Assembly (NCBI GenBank): GCA_028281845.1
Contig: JANQJD010000002.1
Span: 62,001-126,000 of the forward strand
Origin: Rhodospirillales bacterium
GTDB taxonomy: Bacteria; Pseudomonadota; Alphaproteobacteria; Rhodospirillales; Rhodospirillaceae
Length of the DNA: 64,000 bases
Reading direction: 5' to 3'
Position numbers and translations under genes: made by a program
Part shown: in pieces, positions 50,115-60,045 of the stretch
How positions within the stretch are numbered: position 1 is the stretch's first letter
How the letters are laid out: every line of letters starts with the position of its first letter
Notes under the pieces: model-generated
The model's database searches: none
What the model was told of the DNA's origin: nothing
What the model saw: only the letters and a program-made list of their open reading frames with translations

Positions 50115-50736
50115 CAATGAATGTCAGACCGACGGCTTGGCTTTTTTCAGGATGAAATTGAGTCCCGACAAGGTTATCACGGCCAACTATAGCAGTGATT
50201 GGCTCACCGTAGTGAACTATAGCCAAACGGTGATCAGGGTTCGTTGGGATGAAGTGGTAACTATGCACAAAATAGACATGGGGGCTGTCCGGGAGTCCCG
50301 TGAGCAAGGGGTGGGCTGCCGTGATCGTGAGGTCATTCCAACCCATATGCGGGACCTTCAAGGCAGACGCAGGACTACGGATTGGCACGACATGGCCACG
50401 AATCCAGTTGAGGCCAGCATGTTCCCCGTGTTCACAGCTGACGGCACCCATGAGCTGCATGCCGACACAGATGCCGAGAAAAGGACGACCCTTTGTGAGG
50501 ACCGTATCTGTCAAGGCCTCTATCAGCCCTGGGACGGCGACGAGTCCACGCCGGCAATCGCCAAAGGCACCAACGCCCGGCAACACGATTCTGTCAGAGG
50601 CGTACACATCTTCTGGCCGGGCCGATACTCGAACGGCACTTGTGAAACCTCTTTCCTTGAGAGTATATTCGAAAGCTTTAACAACAGAACGTATATTTCC
50701 CAATCCACAATCTATGATTGTAACAGTGCGTGCCAT
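50089..50736 (-). CDS. hisH: Imidazole glycerol phosphate synthase, glutamine amidotransferase subunit
   Basis: Supplies ammonia to HisF. The ATG at 50736 gives MARTVTIIDCGLGNIRSVVK and 215 residues. The class I amidotransferase triad is visible: Cys in PFLGICVGMQLMG, and His-Glu in VGTQFHPEKSQAVG. YFVHSYHF is the inter-subunit region. hisB lies upstream on the same strand, but hisA and hisF do not follow; instead the gene runs tail to tail into cobJ, overlapping by 26 bp. Confidence 0.96.
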   Translation of the reverse strand: MARTVTIIDCGLGNIRSVVKAFEYTLKERGFTSAVRVSARPEDVYASDRIVLPGVGAFGDCRRGLVAVPGLIEALTDTVLTKGRPFLGICVGMQLMGAVSCEHGEHAGLNWIRGHVVPIRSPASALKVPHMGWNDLTITAAHPLLTGLPDSPHVYFVHSYHFIPTNPDHRLAIVHYGEPITAIVGRDNLVGTQFHPEKSQAVGLTFIANFLCWSP

Positions 50737-50809
50737 CCTATTCTTCTTTCTCTTAAGATGAGGAACATAACAATTACAATTGGTCACTACTGGTCACTAC
50801 ATAAGATGG

Positions 50810-51409
50810 TTACAATGACCCGCCCAGCACGCCCTTGGTAGATGGGACAGAATGACTCTGACGGGAATCAATTGCGATCGCCTGACGCAAGGCCCGTGCC
50901 AGTGCTTTATAGCACCCTTCGACAATATGATGGTGGTTCTCACCATACAGACAGGCCACATGCACACTCGCTCCCGCTGCGCTGGCAAAGGCCTGGAACC
51001 ATTCTTTGAAGAGCTCCGTATCCATGGCTCCCAGGGAGTGTGGTCCCCATGTCACCTGCCACACCAGATATGGTCTGTTGGACAGGTCAATGGCAACCCG
51101 CGTGAGCGCCTCATCCATAGGCACATAGGCGAGTCCGTAACGGTGAATCCCCGCCCGATTCCCAAGAGCGTGGGCAACGGCCTCACCGAGAGAAAGGCCG
51201 ATGTCCTCTGTCGTGTGGTGCAAGTCAACGTTTGTATCACCTGTAGCGCGGAGTGAAAGGTCAATGAGACTGTGGCGAGAGAGTTGTTCCAGCATGTGAT
51301 CAAGAAAGCCAATGGACGTACGGATGTCGTAAACGCCCGTGCCGTCCAGATTCAGCTCAAGACTGATATCCGTTTCCTGAGTAACCCTATGCACCTGGGC
51401 CGTACGCAT
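50810..51409 (-). CDS. hisB: Imidazoleglycerol-phosphate dehydratase
   Basis: Manganese enzyme dehydrating imidazole glycerol phosphate to imidazole acetol phosphate. The ATG at 51409 is preceded by the strong AGGAGGGTGC and gives 199 residues, the monofunctional length without a phosphatase domain. Repeated metal motifs are [15 protein letters not shown] and [20 protein letters not shown], with [13 protein letters not shown] near the start. A 10-bp tandem repeat (TGGTCACTAC twice, 50781-50800) lies between hisB and hisH. Confidence 0.97.
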   Translation of the reverse strand: MRTAQVHRVTQETDISLELNLDGTGVYDIRTSIGFLDHMLEQLSRHSLIDLSLRATGDTNVDLHHTTEDIGLSLGEAVAHALGNRAGIHRYGLAYVPMDEALTRVAIDLSNRPYLVWQVTWGPHSLGAMDTELFKEWFQAFASAAGASVHVACLYGENHHHIVEGCYKALARALRQAIAIDSRQSHSVPSTKGVLGGSL

Positions 51410-51705
51410 GCACCCTCCTGAATCGACAGGTTCCAAAGAAAATGCGTATTGTGTATAGTCTTCGCTCAAAACCTGCTTCTACATTTTAGTGCAGAGTGCT
51501 ACAATATTTTGAGGACGGCATAAAGGGGGACTTCTGGCGCTATGCGATAGACTGCGCTATTCTTTACGCAGTGGTTCAGGATATTTCACAGCTGCAGCAT
51601 GCAAAGCGTGCCGCTGCGGGGCGCCTGTCTATCAACTGCCCTGGCATAGACGTTTGGGGGTCGGGGATACCAGGCAGTCGGGTTGGGACAGGAGACGGGG
51701 TTCTC

Positions 51706-52140
51706 TTGAAGAAAGATGCTAACACTCCCGATCCGGTCGACGTTTACGTCGGCCGACGGCTAAGGTTGCGGCGCGAAATTTTGCGTATGAGCCAGGAGCA
51801 GGTGGCTAATGCCATTGGTGTGACTTTTCAACAGATTCAAAAATATGAACAGGGTAGGAACAGGGTTAGCGCTAGCCGTCTTTACGATATTTGTCACGTC
51901 CTGAACATACACATGACATACTTGTTCCAGGGACTCAATACTGATGTTGTCTTACGGCAGCGCAACGACAGGGGGGAACAAGTTCTACTGCAGAAGACAG
52001 TTTTTGATGGGGCTTGCTATATGGAACAAACGGAGACTTTGGAACTTGTCCGTTCATTCTGGCGAATCCCTAACACCAAGGCACGGCAGGAACTCTTAGA
52101 ATTGATTCAGCTCCTAGGGCGCGATTCATCCACCTGTTAA
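51706..52140 (+). CDS. XRE-family helix-turn-helix transcriptional regulator
   Basis: A small DNA-binding regulator of a type common in alphaproteobacteria. The HTH reads VGRRLRLRREILRMSQEQVA then VTFQQIQKYEQGRNRVSASR, followed by a dimerisation or ligand-free tail ending KARQELLELIQLLG. The frame opens at 51496, but only the part from a TTG at 51706 (preceded by GGAGACGGGG) is conserved, giving 144 residues. Targets are unknown. hslV follows 118 bp downstream. Confidence 0.85.
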   Translation: MKKDANTPDPVDVYVGRRLRLRREILRMSQEQVANAIGVTFQQIQKYEQGRNRVSASRLYDICHVLNIHMTYLFQGLNTDVVLRQRNDRGEQVLLQKTVFDGACYMEQTETLELVRSFWRIPNTKARQELLELIQLLGRDSSTC

Positions 52141-52218
52141 ATGCACGGGCTTAGGGAGTTTTTGCGCTCACTGTGACCGCCTGTCAAGCTTAGGGGGATT
52201 GCGGTGTGCTTTTTGTTT

Positions 52219-52258
52219 TTTTTTTTAGGGAAGAGGACTTTTTTTTAGGGAAGAGGAC
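52219..52258. repeat. 20-bp perfect tandem duplication covering the hslV ribosome-binding site
   Basis: TTTTTTTTAGGGAAGAGGAC occurs at 52219-52238 and again at 52239-52258, immediately before the hslV ATG. Each copy carries AGGGAAGAGG, so hslV has two ribosome-binding sites 20 bp apart. Confidence 0.97.
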
Positions 52259-52807
52259 ATGCGATGGGATGATGAGGGGCGTTGGCGTGGCACGACAATC
52301 CTTTCAGTGCGCAGAGTCAATCGTGTGGTTATTGCTGGCGATGGACAGGTCTCTCTTGGGCAGACAGTCGTGAAGTCTCATGCTCGCAAGATTCGTCGGC
52401 TAGGGGACGGTTCGATCATCGCCGGATTTGCTGGCTCTACGGCGGATGCTTTTACCCTGTTCGAACGTCTAGAAGGCAAGCTGGAACGGCATACTGGCCA
52501 ACTGACACGTGCGTGTGTCGAATTGGCGAAGGATTGGAGGACAGACCGCTACCTGAGACGCCTCGAGGCCATGATGATCGTGGCAGACCGCACAGTTTCT
52601 TTACTCCTGACCGGCAGCGGGGACGTTCTAGAACCAGAGGATGGCTTGGTTGGCATTGGCTCTGGTGGGAACTATGCCCTTGCGGCGGCACGGGCTTTGA
52701 TCGCCTTCGATTCACTCGATCCCGAAACTATTGCCCGCCGGGCTATGGCGATCGCGGCAGGCATTTGCGTTTACACAAATGAAAATGTGGTCATCGAAAG
52801 CTTATGA
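52259..52807 (+). CDS. hslV: ATP-dependent protease subunit HslV
   Basis: Threonine peptidase of the HslUV proteasome-like complex. Processing should expose the first Thr of GTTILSVRR (about T12); an N-terminal propeptide of around 11 residues is normal in alphaproteobacteria. [40 protein letters not shown] and [20 protein letters not shown] confirm the family. The stop overlaps the hslU start by four bases, coupling translation of the two partners. Confidence 0.97.
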   Translation: MRWDDEGRWRGTTILSVRRVNRVVIAGDGQVSLGQTVVKSHARKIRRLGDGSIIAGFAGSTADAFTLFERLEGKLERHTGQLTRACVELAKDWRTDRYLRRLEAMMIVADRTVSLLLTGSGDVLEPEDGLVGIGSGGNYALAAARALIAFDSLDPETIARRAMAIAAGICVYTNENVVIESL

Positions 52808-54120
52808 CAGCCTTGACTCCCCGTGAGATCGTCTCTGAACTGGACCGATTTATTGTTGGTCAAAAGGAGGCCAAACGTGCCGTTGCTGTTGCCCTCCGCA
52901 ACCGCTGGCGACGCCAACAGCTCTCTGACTCACTGCGTGAGGAAGTGTTACCGAAAAACATCCTCATGATTGGTCCCACAGGTGTTGGCAAAACAGAGAT
53001 TGCCCGCCGTTTAGCCCGTCTGGCGCAGGCGCCTTTTCTGAAGGTTGAAGCAACAAAGTTCACGGAAGTTGGGTATGTAGGTAGAGATGTCGAAAGTATC
53101 GTCAGAGATCTTGTGGAAACCGCTATCACAATCACCAGGGAAAGGGTACGCCACCAGGTGCGAGAGAAAGCAGAAAGCCTTGCGGAGGAAAGAGTGCTTG
53201 ATGCATTAGTTGGCACCTCAGCTCAGAGGGAGACACGCGCGAAATTCCGCAAGATGCTGCGAGAGAATCAGCTCAACGAGAGGGAAATTGAAATAGAACT
53301 CCAAGAAAGCAGCGCGATGAACATGCCTACAATGGATGTTCCTGGTATTCCTGGTGTCCAGATGGGAATGCTGAACCTTAATGATTTATTTGGCAAAATG
53401 TTCAGTGGTCGAACGAGAACACGGCGGGTGAGCGTGGGCGATGCACACGAACTCCTGATTGCAGAGGAAAGCGATAAGCTGTTGGATCAGGACAAGGTTG
53501 TGAGAGAGTCTATTGACGCCGTAGAAAACAATGGGATCGTCTTCATTGATGAGGTCGATAAAATCTGTGGCCGCGGTGAGGAACGCCTGGGCGGCGGTGA
53601 TGTATCCCGTGAAGGCGTTCAGCGGGATCTGTTGCCCTTGATTGAAGGCACGACAGTGGTTACGAAGTACGGCAGTGTCAAGACTGATCATATTTTGTTC
53701 ATTGCCTCTGGTGCTTTTCACTTGTCAAAGCCGGCAGATCTTCTGCCTGAACTGCAGGGAAGGCTTCCAATACGTGTTGAACTTCAAGCATTAACTCGTA
53801 ATGATTTTATTCGTATTCTCACGGAGCCAGAAACAAGTCTGATCAAGCAGTACAGAGCGCTTTTGGCGACAGAATCTGTCACGCTTGATTTCACCAATGA
53901 AGCTATCGCTGTCATTGCCGATTTAGCGGCGGAGATTAACCGTAACGTTGAGAATATAGGGGCTCGTCGGTTGCATACCGTTCTCGAACGGCTTCTAGAT
54001 GAGATTAGCTTTACAGCCACAGACAGGCCTGGAGAGCGCATATGCGTTGCAGCAGATATGGTTCATGAACGGGTTGGGGGCTTGGCTGAGAACGCCGACC
54101 TGAGCAAGTTCATTCTGTGA
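52804..54120 (+). CDS. hslU: ATP-dependent protease ATPase subunit HslU
   Basis: AAA+ unfoldase that feeds HslV. The 438-residue length is normal. [20 protein letters not shown] starts the protein. Walker A is [17 protein letters not shown], the pore loop is [13 protein letters not shown], Walker B is [14 protein letters not shown], followed by [19 protein letters not shown], sensor and [14 protein letters not shown]. The I-domain (residues about 110-240) is present, and the C-terminus LSKFIL fits the HslV-activating tail. It overlaps rlmE by four bases. Confidence 0.98.
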   Translation: MTALTPREIVSELDRFIVGQKEAKRAVAVALRNRWRRQQLSDSLREEVLPKNILMIGPTGVGKTEIARRLARLAQAPFLKVEATKFTEVGYVGRDVESIVRDLVETAITITRERVRHQVREKAESLAEERVLDALVGTSAQRETRAKFRKMLRENQLNEREIEIELQESSAMNMPTMDVPGIPGVQMGMLNLNDLFGKMFSGRTRTRRVSVGDAHELLIAEESDKLLDQDKVVRESIDAVENNGIVFIDEVDKICGRGEERLGGGDVSREGVQRDLLPLIEGTTVVTKYGSVKTDHILFIASGAFHLSKPADLLPELQGRLPIRVELQALTRNDFIRILTEPETSLIKQYRALLATESVTLDFTNEAIAVIADLAAEINRNVENIGARRLHTVLERLLDEISFTATDRPGERICVAADMVHERVGGLAENADLSKFIL

Positions 54121-54851
54121 AAAAGCGCCGTGAGCGGAGCGCGTTATCCAGGGAGCAGTCACGTGATAGCAGGCGTGGTGTGTCCTTGTCCTCAAGGCTA
54201 TGGATGCAAAGGCGTTTCCATGACCCTTATGTGGCAGAGGCCCGTCGGCTCGGCTATCGGTCTCGCTCTGCCTTCAAACTGCTGGAGATTGACAGGAAGC
54301 TGCGCATTCTGAAGCCTGGCCAGCAGGTGGTGGACCTAGGCGCCGCACCAGGTGGGTGGACTCAGGTCGCTGTAGAATCTGTTTTGGCTGACAATTCAGA
54401 AGCGTGTGGTCACGTGGTCGCCGTTGACCGCAACGCCTGGACCAGTGTACCAGGCGCAACATGTCTGACGTGTGACTTTATGGCAGGTGAAAGTGCTCTT
54501 CTCCTCAAACAAGCCCTCGGCAATGGCAAAGCCGATGTGATTCTCTCCGACATGTCCCCTAACACAACGGGACACAAACAGACAGATCAGCTGCGCTGCC
54601 TGACGCTTGTTGAAGCCGCTTATGTGTTTGCACTTGATGTCCTTGCGCCCGGTGGGAGCTTTGTCGCTAAGATCTTTCAGAGCGGGACTGAGTCCGTCAT
54701 ACTAGCGGACATGAAGCGTCACTTCACTTCAGTACGGCACATCAAACCACCGGCTAGCCGTAAGGAATCTGCGGAGATTTACCTGGTGGCACAAGGATTG
54801 GGATTGCAGATGTCTGTTCCCTCCTGCCCCTCCTGCCTCAAAAAGCGGTGA
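54117..54851 (+). CDS. rlmE: 23S rRNA 2'-O-ribose U2552 methyltransferase
   Basis: Methylates U2552 of 23S rRNA late in 50S assembly. The GTG start at 54117 overlaps the hslU stop by four bases. Substrate region [29 protein letters not shown] (catalytic Lys), the SAM motif [30 protein letters not shown] (catalytic Asp) and the late Lys-Glu pair in [17 protein letters not shown] are all present. The 244-residue length includes a basic N-terminus, as in other alphaproteobacteria. Being in the hslVU operon links it to heat-shock response. Confidence 0.96.
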   Translation: MKKRRERSALSREQSRDSRRGVSLSSRLWMQRRFHDPYVAEARRLGYRSRSAFKLLEIDRKLRILKPGQQVVDLGAAPGGWTQVAVESVLADNSEACGHVVAVDRNAWTSVPGATCLTCDFMAGESALLLKQALGNGKADVILSDMSPNTTGHKQTDQLRCLTLVEAAYVFALDVLAPGGSFVAKIFQSGTESVILADMKRHFTSVRHIKPPASRKESAEIYLVAQGLGLQMSVPSCPSCLKKR

Positions 54852-55187
54852 GACATGACGCGCTCCACAGCGTGCTTGAATTGCAATTGCTTGAATGAAG
54901 GCAGCACTAGCACTGCTACAGCATGCAGCTGGCTGCGCCCCTGTCCAACTGCTGAAAATCAAACTCAGGAGACGTACTTTACGCTCATGCCGAGCGATCC
55001 TGGCAGCCTGGCAGACTCTGACCCTCTGATTTTTCTGCCGCGCTGCGGGACGCCACCCCCCCTTGCCTCACCATAGGCACTGGCTGTACTCTTTTGAAAG
55101 AAGAAGCCAGAGAGAGTCCCTCCTGGCTGAGGACTAGGGCAGAGATGTCACGGGTTCACTGATTAACTGGTTAAGAGTGCGATTGCG
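54852..55187. other. Non-coding gap between rlmE and hpnG
   Basis: About 335 bp with no recognisable gene on either strand, no clear terminator and no promoter that can be argued for. Confidence 0.5.
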
Positions 55188-55883
55188 ATGATCGGAATCG
55201 TCACGGGCCTGACCGCTGAGGCACGCTGCTGGGCACGGAAACCCCTTGCAGGACACGTCGTATCGTGTGCCGCAGCAGGACATGGACCAATACAGGCGGC
55301 CCGTGCGGCGGAGAGCCTTGTGCAGAAAGGAGTCACAGGGCTTGTCAGCTTCGGTCTTGCGGGGGGACTCACGCCCGCGCTGCGGCCCGGTACAGTGGTA
55401 CTGGCAAACACAGTGGTGGTGCAGACAGCCCCCAAGGGACACAGGCTATTTTTTCCTCACACGCCCTGGCGGGAGCGTCTGTATGAACACTTGATAAGTT
55501 TAAAACCATGTGTTATCCCCCTTTTTGCAAGTGATCAGGTCATCGCTACCGTCGAGGCCCGGAAAAGGCTGGCGGCTGACACGGGTGCTGGAGCTGTGGA
55601 TATGGAAAGTGGCGCTGTGGCCCAGTGTGCAAGAATCGTAGGCTTGCCATTTGTTGTCGTGCGGGTGACAGCTGACCCTGCGGAAAGAACGCTGCCACCA
55701 GCCGTATTATCCAGTGTGGACACAAACGGATACATTCGTCCCTTTCGAGGGCTGCGCGCCTTAGCGCGCCAGCCTGCTCAGTGGCCGGACCTCATGAGGT
55801 TGTTATGGGACAGCCGCATTGCCTTTACAGTACTAAGCCGTGTTGCCGAGCTTGCCGGTGCTGATTGCGCCTTCCTCCCCTGA
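55188..55883 (+). CDS. hpnG: Hopanoid-associated phosphorylase HpnG
   Basis: Purine nucleoside phosphorylase family enzyme that removes adenine from adenosylhopane to give ribosylhopane. The 231-residue protein has IGIVTGLTAEARC, GLVSFGLAGGLTPALRPGTV, and DTGAGAVDMESGAVAQCARI with the nucleoside-binding Met-Glu. VVRVTADPAERTLP follows. The last 51 bp overlap the end of hpnH on the other strand. In other bacteria hpnG and hpnH usually run in the same direction. Squalene synthesis and cyclase genes are not in the window. Confidence 0.9.
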   Translation: MIGIVTGLTAEARCWARKPLAGHVVSCAAAGHGPIQAARAAESLVQKGVTGLVSFGLAGGLTPALRPGTVVLANTVVVQTAPKGHRLFFPHTPWRERLYEHLISLKPCVIPLFASDQVIATVEARKRLAADTGAGAVDMESGAVAQCARIVGLPFVVVRVTADPAERTLPPAVLSSVDTNGYIRPFRGLRALARQPAQWPDLMRLLWDSRIAFTVLSRVAELAGADCAFLP

Positions 55884-56960
55884 GGGCCCTGAGGGGGCTG
55901 TCCCTGCGGCCCGTGGCATCTCTGGAGCCTCTGGAGCCATCGCGCCCCTTGTGCGTGGACCCAAAAGAGCTGCCTTCAGCGCTTTCCATGGGTGCAACAT
56001 TGTGTCGAGCACGGCTGTCGGTTCAAATCCGCAATGCATCATGCAATTGTCACACGCCGGGTGAAGACCCGTACCATAGGCGCTCCAGTCTGTCTCTGCC
56101 ATTAATTCCTGGAAAGTCGCGGCATAGCCATGCCCGAGCAGATAACACGGTCTCTGCCAGCCAAAGACGTTACGTGTGGGATTGCCCCATGGCGTGCATT
56201 GATAGCTCTGATTCCCAGCAAGAAAATCTAGAAATAACGCCGAATGGCTGAAGTGCCATTTCTTTTTTAGATTCAGAGTGAAAAGTTTGCGAAAAAACTC
56301 TCGACTCATCTGACGAGACAAGAACTGATTCTGGAGCGGTGCGTTCCCGTAGGCAAATCCAGGAGAAAGAGTAATTCCCTCGACCCCTAACTCGCGGCAG
56401 ATAAATGTGAAGAATCGGGCCGTGCGCTCAACATCACTAGTGTCATACAGGGTACAGTTAATATGAATGCGGAAACCACGGCCTCGAGCAACCCTTATAG
56501 CGGCTATGGCGCGGTCATAGACTCCGTGCTGAGCGACGGCGCTGTCGTGCTGCGCGCGGTCTCCATCCAGATGAATCTGAAATGTCAGGTAAGGCGAAGG
56601 CGTGAACAGACCAAGCCGTTTTTCCAGTAGCAGAGCATTTGTACAGAGATAAACGAATTTCTTCCGTGCTACCAAGCCGGAAACAATCAGACCAATTTCC
56701 CTGTGCAGGAGTGGCTCTCCGCCGGGAATAGATACGACAGGAGCGCCACACTCGTCAACGGCTTGCAGACATTCTGCAACTGAAAGGCGAAGATTCAGAA
56801 TCTCGTCGGGGTAGGCAATTTTGCCACATCCCGTACAAGACAGGTTGCAGCGGAACAATGGTTCCAGCATCAGCACAATGGGGTAGCGCTCGACTCCTTT
56901 CAAGAGCTTTTTGAGAATATAGCTTCCAACACGGATCTGCTGGATAAGCGGTATGGCCAT
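55833..56960 (-). CDS. hpnH: Adenosyl-hopene transferase HpnH (radical SAM)
   Basis: Radical SAM enzyme that adds adenosine to diploptene, making adenosylhopane, the substrate of HpnG. The 4Fe-4S motif CNLSCTGCGK places Cys at 38, 42 and 45. Further landmarks are VVSIPGGEPLLHREIGLI, FQIHLDGDRAQHD, GITLSPGFAYGNAPLQNQFL, CTPWGNPTRNVFGWQRPCYL and CDNCMMHCGFEPTAV. The C-terminal 40 residues are a Pro/Gly/Ala-rich tail, part of it antisense to hpnG. GGGAAG precedes the ATG. Confidence 0.95.
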   Translation of the reverse strand: MAIPLIQQIRVGSYILKKLLKGVERYPIVLMLEPLFRCNLSCTGCGKIAYPDEILNLRLSVAECLQAVDECGAPVVSIPGGEPLLHREIGLIVSGLVARKKFVYLCTNALLLEKRLGLFTPSPYLTFQIHLDGDRAQHDSAVAQHGVYDRAIAAIRVARGRGFRIHINCTLYDTSDVERTARFFTFICRELGVEGITLSPGFAYGNAPLQNQFLSRQMSREFFRKLFTLNLKKKWHFSHSALFLDFLAGNQSYQCTPWGNPTRNVFGWQRPCYLLGHGYAATFQELMAETDWSAYGTGLHPACDNCMMHCGFEPTAVLDTMLHPWKALKAALLGPRTRGAMAPEAPEMPRAAGTAPSGPSGEEGAISTGKLGNTA

Positions 56961-57092
56961 GCACTAATCTTCCCAAGAGAGGCGCAGCACGGGGAGCAGT
57001 ATTCTCATCAGAGAATGCCAATGAAACAACTTGGCATTATCAACGATTGCGCCTGAGACTGCAAGTCTCACGGAAGACATTTGCTAAAGTTG

Positions 57093-58574
57093 CTACGCTT
57101 TCTCCATGGCTCCAGCCGGACAAAGGCGCTGCGTACTGCCTTGCAGTGAGTCTCCGTCTCCCTCCTGTCTCTTTTTGGGATGCGCCCTGCTACGGCTGGC
57201 ACGACAGGCCTCGATGAAGGCCACAAAACGCCCCCCCCAGGGGAGAGCACCGACGGAGCGTCTATGTGCATAGGTGGCCAGTGTATTATGGGTTACAATT
57301 CCATCCTGCCGACCAGTAATCCCCTCACCCCGCACTACATCATAGGCAAACTGAACACCAGACTCAAGATTCTCCAGGCTAGAGTGATGAAATTCGTGCG
57401 CTGCATGGACTACGTCAGGATGACGGCCGGGCCAGGGCATGGCTGCGTTTTCGACTATGTGCATGTACCCGCGGCCATGGGGACGATCATGCATGACGGT
57501 ATCGGCGGCAATAAAACCAACCATGGCACAAGTGTCTCCCTGCCAGGTGATTCGCCGAGACAAGTACATCAGTCCGCCACATTCAGCGTAGGTGGGTAAA
57601 CCAGATTCTAAGGCTTTACGGATCGCAAAGCGCAAATTTGTGTTAGCCTCCAGTGCTGCCATGTGCAGCTCTGGAAATCCGCCACCGATAAAGAGTCCGT
57701 CGACATGGGACGGAAAACAGGAATCCCTGAGGGTATCGAATGGCACGACATCAGCTCCAGCGGAGTCCAGGGCGGCTAGGTCATCAGGATAGTAAAATCC
57801 GAATGCGGCGTCACAGGCTATGGCAATGCGGACTCTAGGAGAATATCTCATTGGAGGAATCTTTATATTCATATATTCTTCTATTTTTTTTTCATGGCGC
57901 GTTGCCGCAGCGAGCACCCTTTCAAGGTCTACCTGTCTTTCTACTGAGTCGCTGATGCGGTCGATGACCGCTCTCGCTTCACTATGCTCGTTTGAAGGCA
58001 TAAGCCCCAAATGCCGCTCAGCGATGTTCAGATCCTGGGAAACATGCACTGCGCCAAGCACGGGGATACCAACATAGCGCTCCACAGCAGCTCTCAGCTT
58101 GCTTTCATGGCGGCACCCTGAAACCTTGTTGAGTATGATGCCGCCGAGTTGCACTTTTGTATCGAAGACCTGGTACCCCATCAACAGCGGGGCAATACCC
58201 CGAGTGATGCCAGAGGCATTGATGACCAACACAACAGTGGCGTCGACCAGTCTAGCCAAGGCAGCTGAAGAGTCGATACCTTCTAAGTCTACTCCGTCGT
58301 GCAATCCCTTGTTGCCCTCTATAAGGGCAACATCAGCATTGACAGTCTGCAAAGATACAGTGGCCAAAATGGCCGCAGAACTCTGCGTGTGGAAGTCGAG
58401 ATTCCAGCAAGTACGGCCAGCAGCGGCCGATAGCCACATGGGATCGATATAATCTGGCCCTTTCTTAAAGGGCTGTACAGAAAACCCACGCTTGGCCAGA
58501 GCAGCGCACAGGCCTATGGATAGAGCAGTTTTTCCTGAAGACTTCTGTGCAGCGGAGACGTACAGAAAACGCAT
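57093..58574 (-). CDS. cobB: Cobyrinate a,c-diamide synthase (hydrogenobyrinate-type)
   Basis: Amidates side chains a and c of the corrin ring using glutamine and ATP. The N-terminal ATPase domain opens with MRFLYVSAAQKSSGKTALSI and has PFKKGPDYIDPMWLSAAAGR and LIEGNKGLHDGVD. The C-terminal amidotransferase has LFIGGGFPELH, the Cys in PTYAECGGLMYLS and HEFHHSSLE with the partner His. Length 493 includes a nonconserved basic tail (RSRAHPKKRQEGDGD onward). Bases 57850-57890 are AT-rich. The TrpD2-like gene lies 32 bp upstream on the same strand. Confidence 0.95.
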   Translation of the reverse strand: MRFLYVSAAQKSSGKTALSIGLCAALAKRGFSVQPFKKGPDYIDPMWLSAAAGRTCWNLDFHTQSSAAILATVSLQTVNADVALIEGNKGLHDGVDLEGIDSSAALARLVDATVVLVINASGITRGIAPLLMGYQVFDTKVQLGGIILNKVSGCRHESKLRAAVERYVGIPVLGAVHVSQDLNIAERHLGLMPSNEHSEARAVIDRISDSVERQVDLERVLAAATRHEKKIEEYMNIKIPPMRYSPRVRIAIACDAAFGFYYPDDLAALDSAGADVVPFDTLRDSCFPSHVDGLFIGGGFPELHMAALEANTNLRFAIRKALESGLPTYAECGGLMYLSRRITWQGDTCAMVGFIAADTVMHDRPHGRGYMHIVENAAMPWPGRHPDVVHAAHEFHHSSLENLESGVQFAYDVVRGEGITGRQDGIVTHNTLATYAHRRSVGALPWGGRFVAFIEACRASRSRAHPKKRQEGDGDSLQGSTQRLCPAGAMEKA

Positions 58575-58613
58575 CGCACGATGCCCTGATGAAATCCTGT
58601 GGAATATCAGGAG

Positions 58614-59606
58614 TTATGCAGGGAATCGCTCTCGTCGCCGCTCGTTCCACATTGTAGTTGCCAAGGCATGGGCCGACTGGTGTTCGTTGACACGGTCGAG
58701 CAATAACAACACAATTGCTACAGTTCCGATAACTGTTGTTGTAGCGTAGCGGTCTGTGCTCTCACCCCGCCACAGTTGGCCGAGACGTGCGAGATCCATG
58801 TCTGTCTCGACAGGCTGAACGGACTCAGGGAGTAAAGCGGGCCAGTGAGTTGTGGCACTGTGCCCGTCGCGTACGGAAGAGATTTCCACTGGCTTTGTTG
58901 GACGCCTTTCTGCTTCTCCCCCCTCTCCCTTAAACACAACCATGTGCGGCTGTCTGAGAAGAACAGCGGCCTCTTGGTGAACTGGCCTATAAGGGGGGTG
59001 TGTGACGCTCAGCACCTGATAGGGCGCATCTAAAGGGTTAACCTGGCGGGCCATTGTATGGATGGGCGAGCGAACGCCGAGCAGGGAGCGCAGAGCAAGA
59101 AGCGCCTGCAGCTTAGGAGAAAAAGCGTCCAGAGGCAAAAACGCAAAATTACAGGCTTTGAGATGAGCAGCCGCTTCCGTCAGAGAGGACGCCGGTTCAA
59201 TGCCAAGGGTCCGTAACCCATCACGGGCATATACCCGTCCTGCTGTATGGCTTTCTGTGCCATGCATGACGATACGCACTCCGCTTTCCGCCAGCAACAA
59301 AGCCGCTAACAAGTACCAAGGGACTTGCCGTGCCTTGCCAGCATAGGTTGGCCAATCGATATCCACTCTGATAGAAGTCGTATGAAGGAAAGCACGGATA
59401 CCGCGCACAAACCCTGCAACCTCTGCAGCTGTTTCTGTCTTAACGCGTAGAAGACACAAGAAGGCCCCTAGTTGAACAGGCTCTATCTCCTCAGACATCA
59501 CCATACGTACTGCTGCGGTCGTTTCCTCTTCTGTGAGAGCCCGGGATAGGTGCGGACCCTTCCCAAGAGTGCGGATATACTGAGCGAAAGGATGTTCAAC
59601 GGTCAC
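58614..59606 (-). CDS. TrpD2/YbiB-like glycosyl transferase family protein
   Basis: Relative of anthranilate phosphoribosyltransferase with no proven enzymatic role; YbiB-type members bind nucleic acid. The helical N-domain reads HPFAQYIRTLGKGPHLSRAL and LGAFLCLLRVKTETAAEVAG. The core has TYAGKARQVPWYLLAALLLA with VRIVMHGTESHTAGRVY in place of the GTGGD motif of true TrpD. A GTG at 59606 preceded by GGGGAAGAG is chosen, giving 330 residues; the frame extends 13 codons further. It lies directly upstream of cobB, an arrangement I recall from other Rhodospirillales. Confidence 0.85.
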   Translation of the reverse strand: MTVEHPFAQYIRTLGKGPHLSRALTEEETTAAVRMVMSEEIEPVQLGAFLCLLRVKTETAAEVAGFVRGIRAFLHTTSIRVDIDWPTYAGKARQVPWYLLAALLLAESGVRIVMHGTESHTAGRVYARDGLRTLGIEPASSLTEAAAHLKACNFAFLPLDAFSPKLQALLALRSLLGVRSPIHTMARQVNPLDAPYQVLSVTHPPYRPVHQEAAVLLRQPHMVVFKGEGGEAERRPTKPVEISSVRDGHSATTHWPALLPESVQPVETDMDLARLGQLWRGESTDRYATTTVIGTVAIVLLLLDRVNEHQSAHALATTMWNERRRERFPA

Positions 59607-60045
59607 GACTCTTCCCCTTCTCTCTGGAGCTATAGCAAAGCACAAATTTTTCTTTTAATGTACCAGAAGGCTTGTACGCTGCGTACGCTGCGTTCAAGAG
59701 TCTCATGTCTAGAGATGCTAACACGTAGCAATGTGAGTAGTCCAGGAGTGCTCTCCCTTTGTACGGCTGTACGGCGGCTGGATATCAGGCTCTCTCATAT
59801 CGGGCTCTCTCATAGAGGACTTAGAAAATCCTTCCATTATATCATACTGTGTGACTGCTCATGAGCTTGAGAAAAAATGTTCTACCTAACCAGGTTCCCC
59901 ACGTGTGTCTGCGGTCTTTCCAAAAAACACGAAACGTTCTCCTGCCGTCACAGAGGATGAAAAAAACACAGATATACGCAGTAGTTTAACGACACGTGAC
60001 AAATGCTCCGAAAAATAAGTACACCCCTCGGGTAAGGAGACAGGC
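59607..60045. other. Divergent intergenic region with short tandem repeats
   Basis: About 440 bp without a recognisable gene. TACGCTGCG is doubled at about 59675-59692, and GGCTCTCTCATA occurs at 59788-59799 and 59803-59814. The ribosome-binding site AAGGAGACAGGC of the next gene closes the region. No promoter can be assigned with confidence. Confidence 0.55.

Noticed and set aside
54852-55187. Possible remnant of a Ppx/GppA gene next to rlmE.
   Set aside because: The neighbourhood is suggestive from other alphaproteobacteria, but no frame shows matching motifs.
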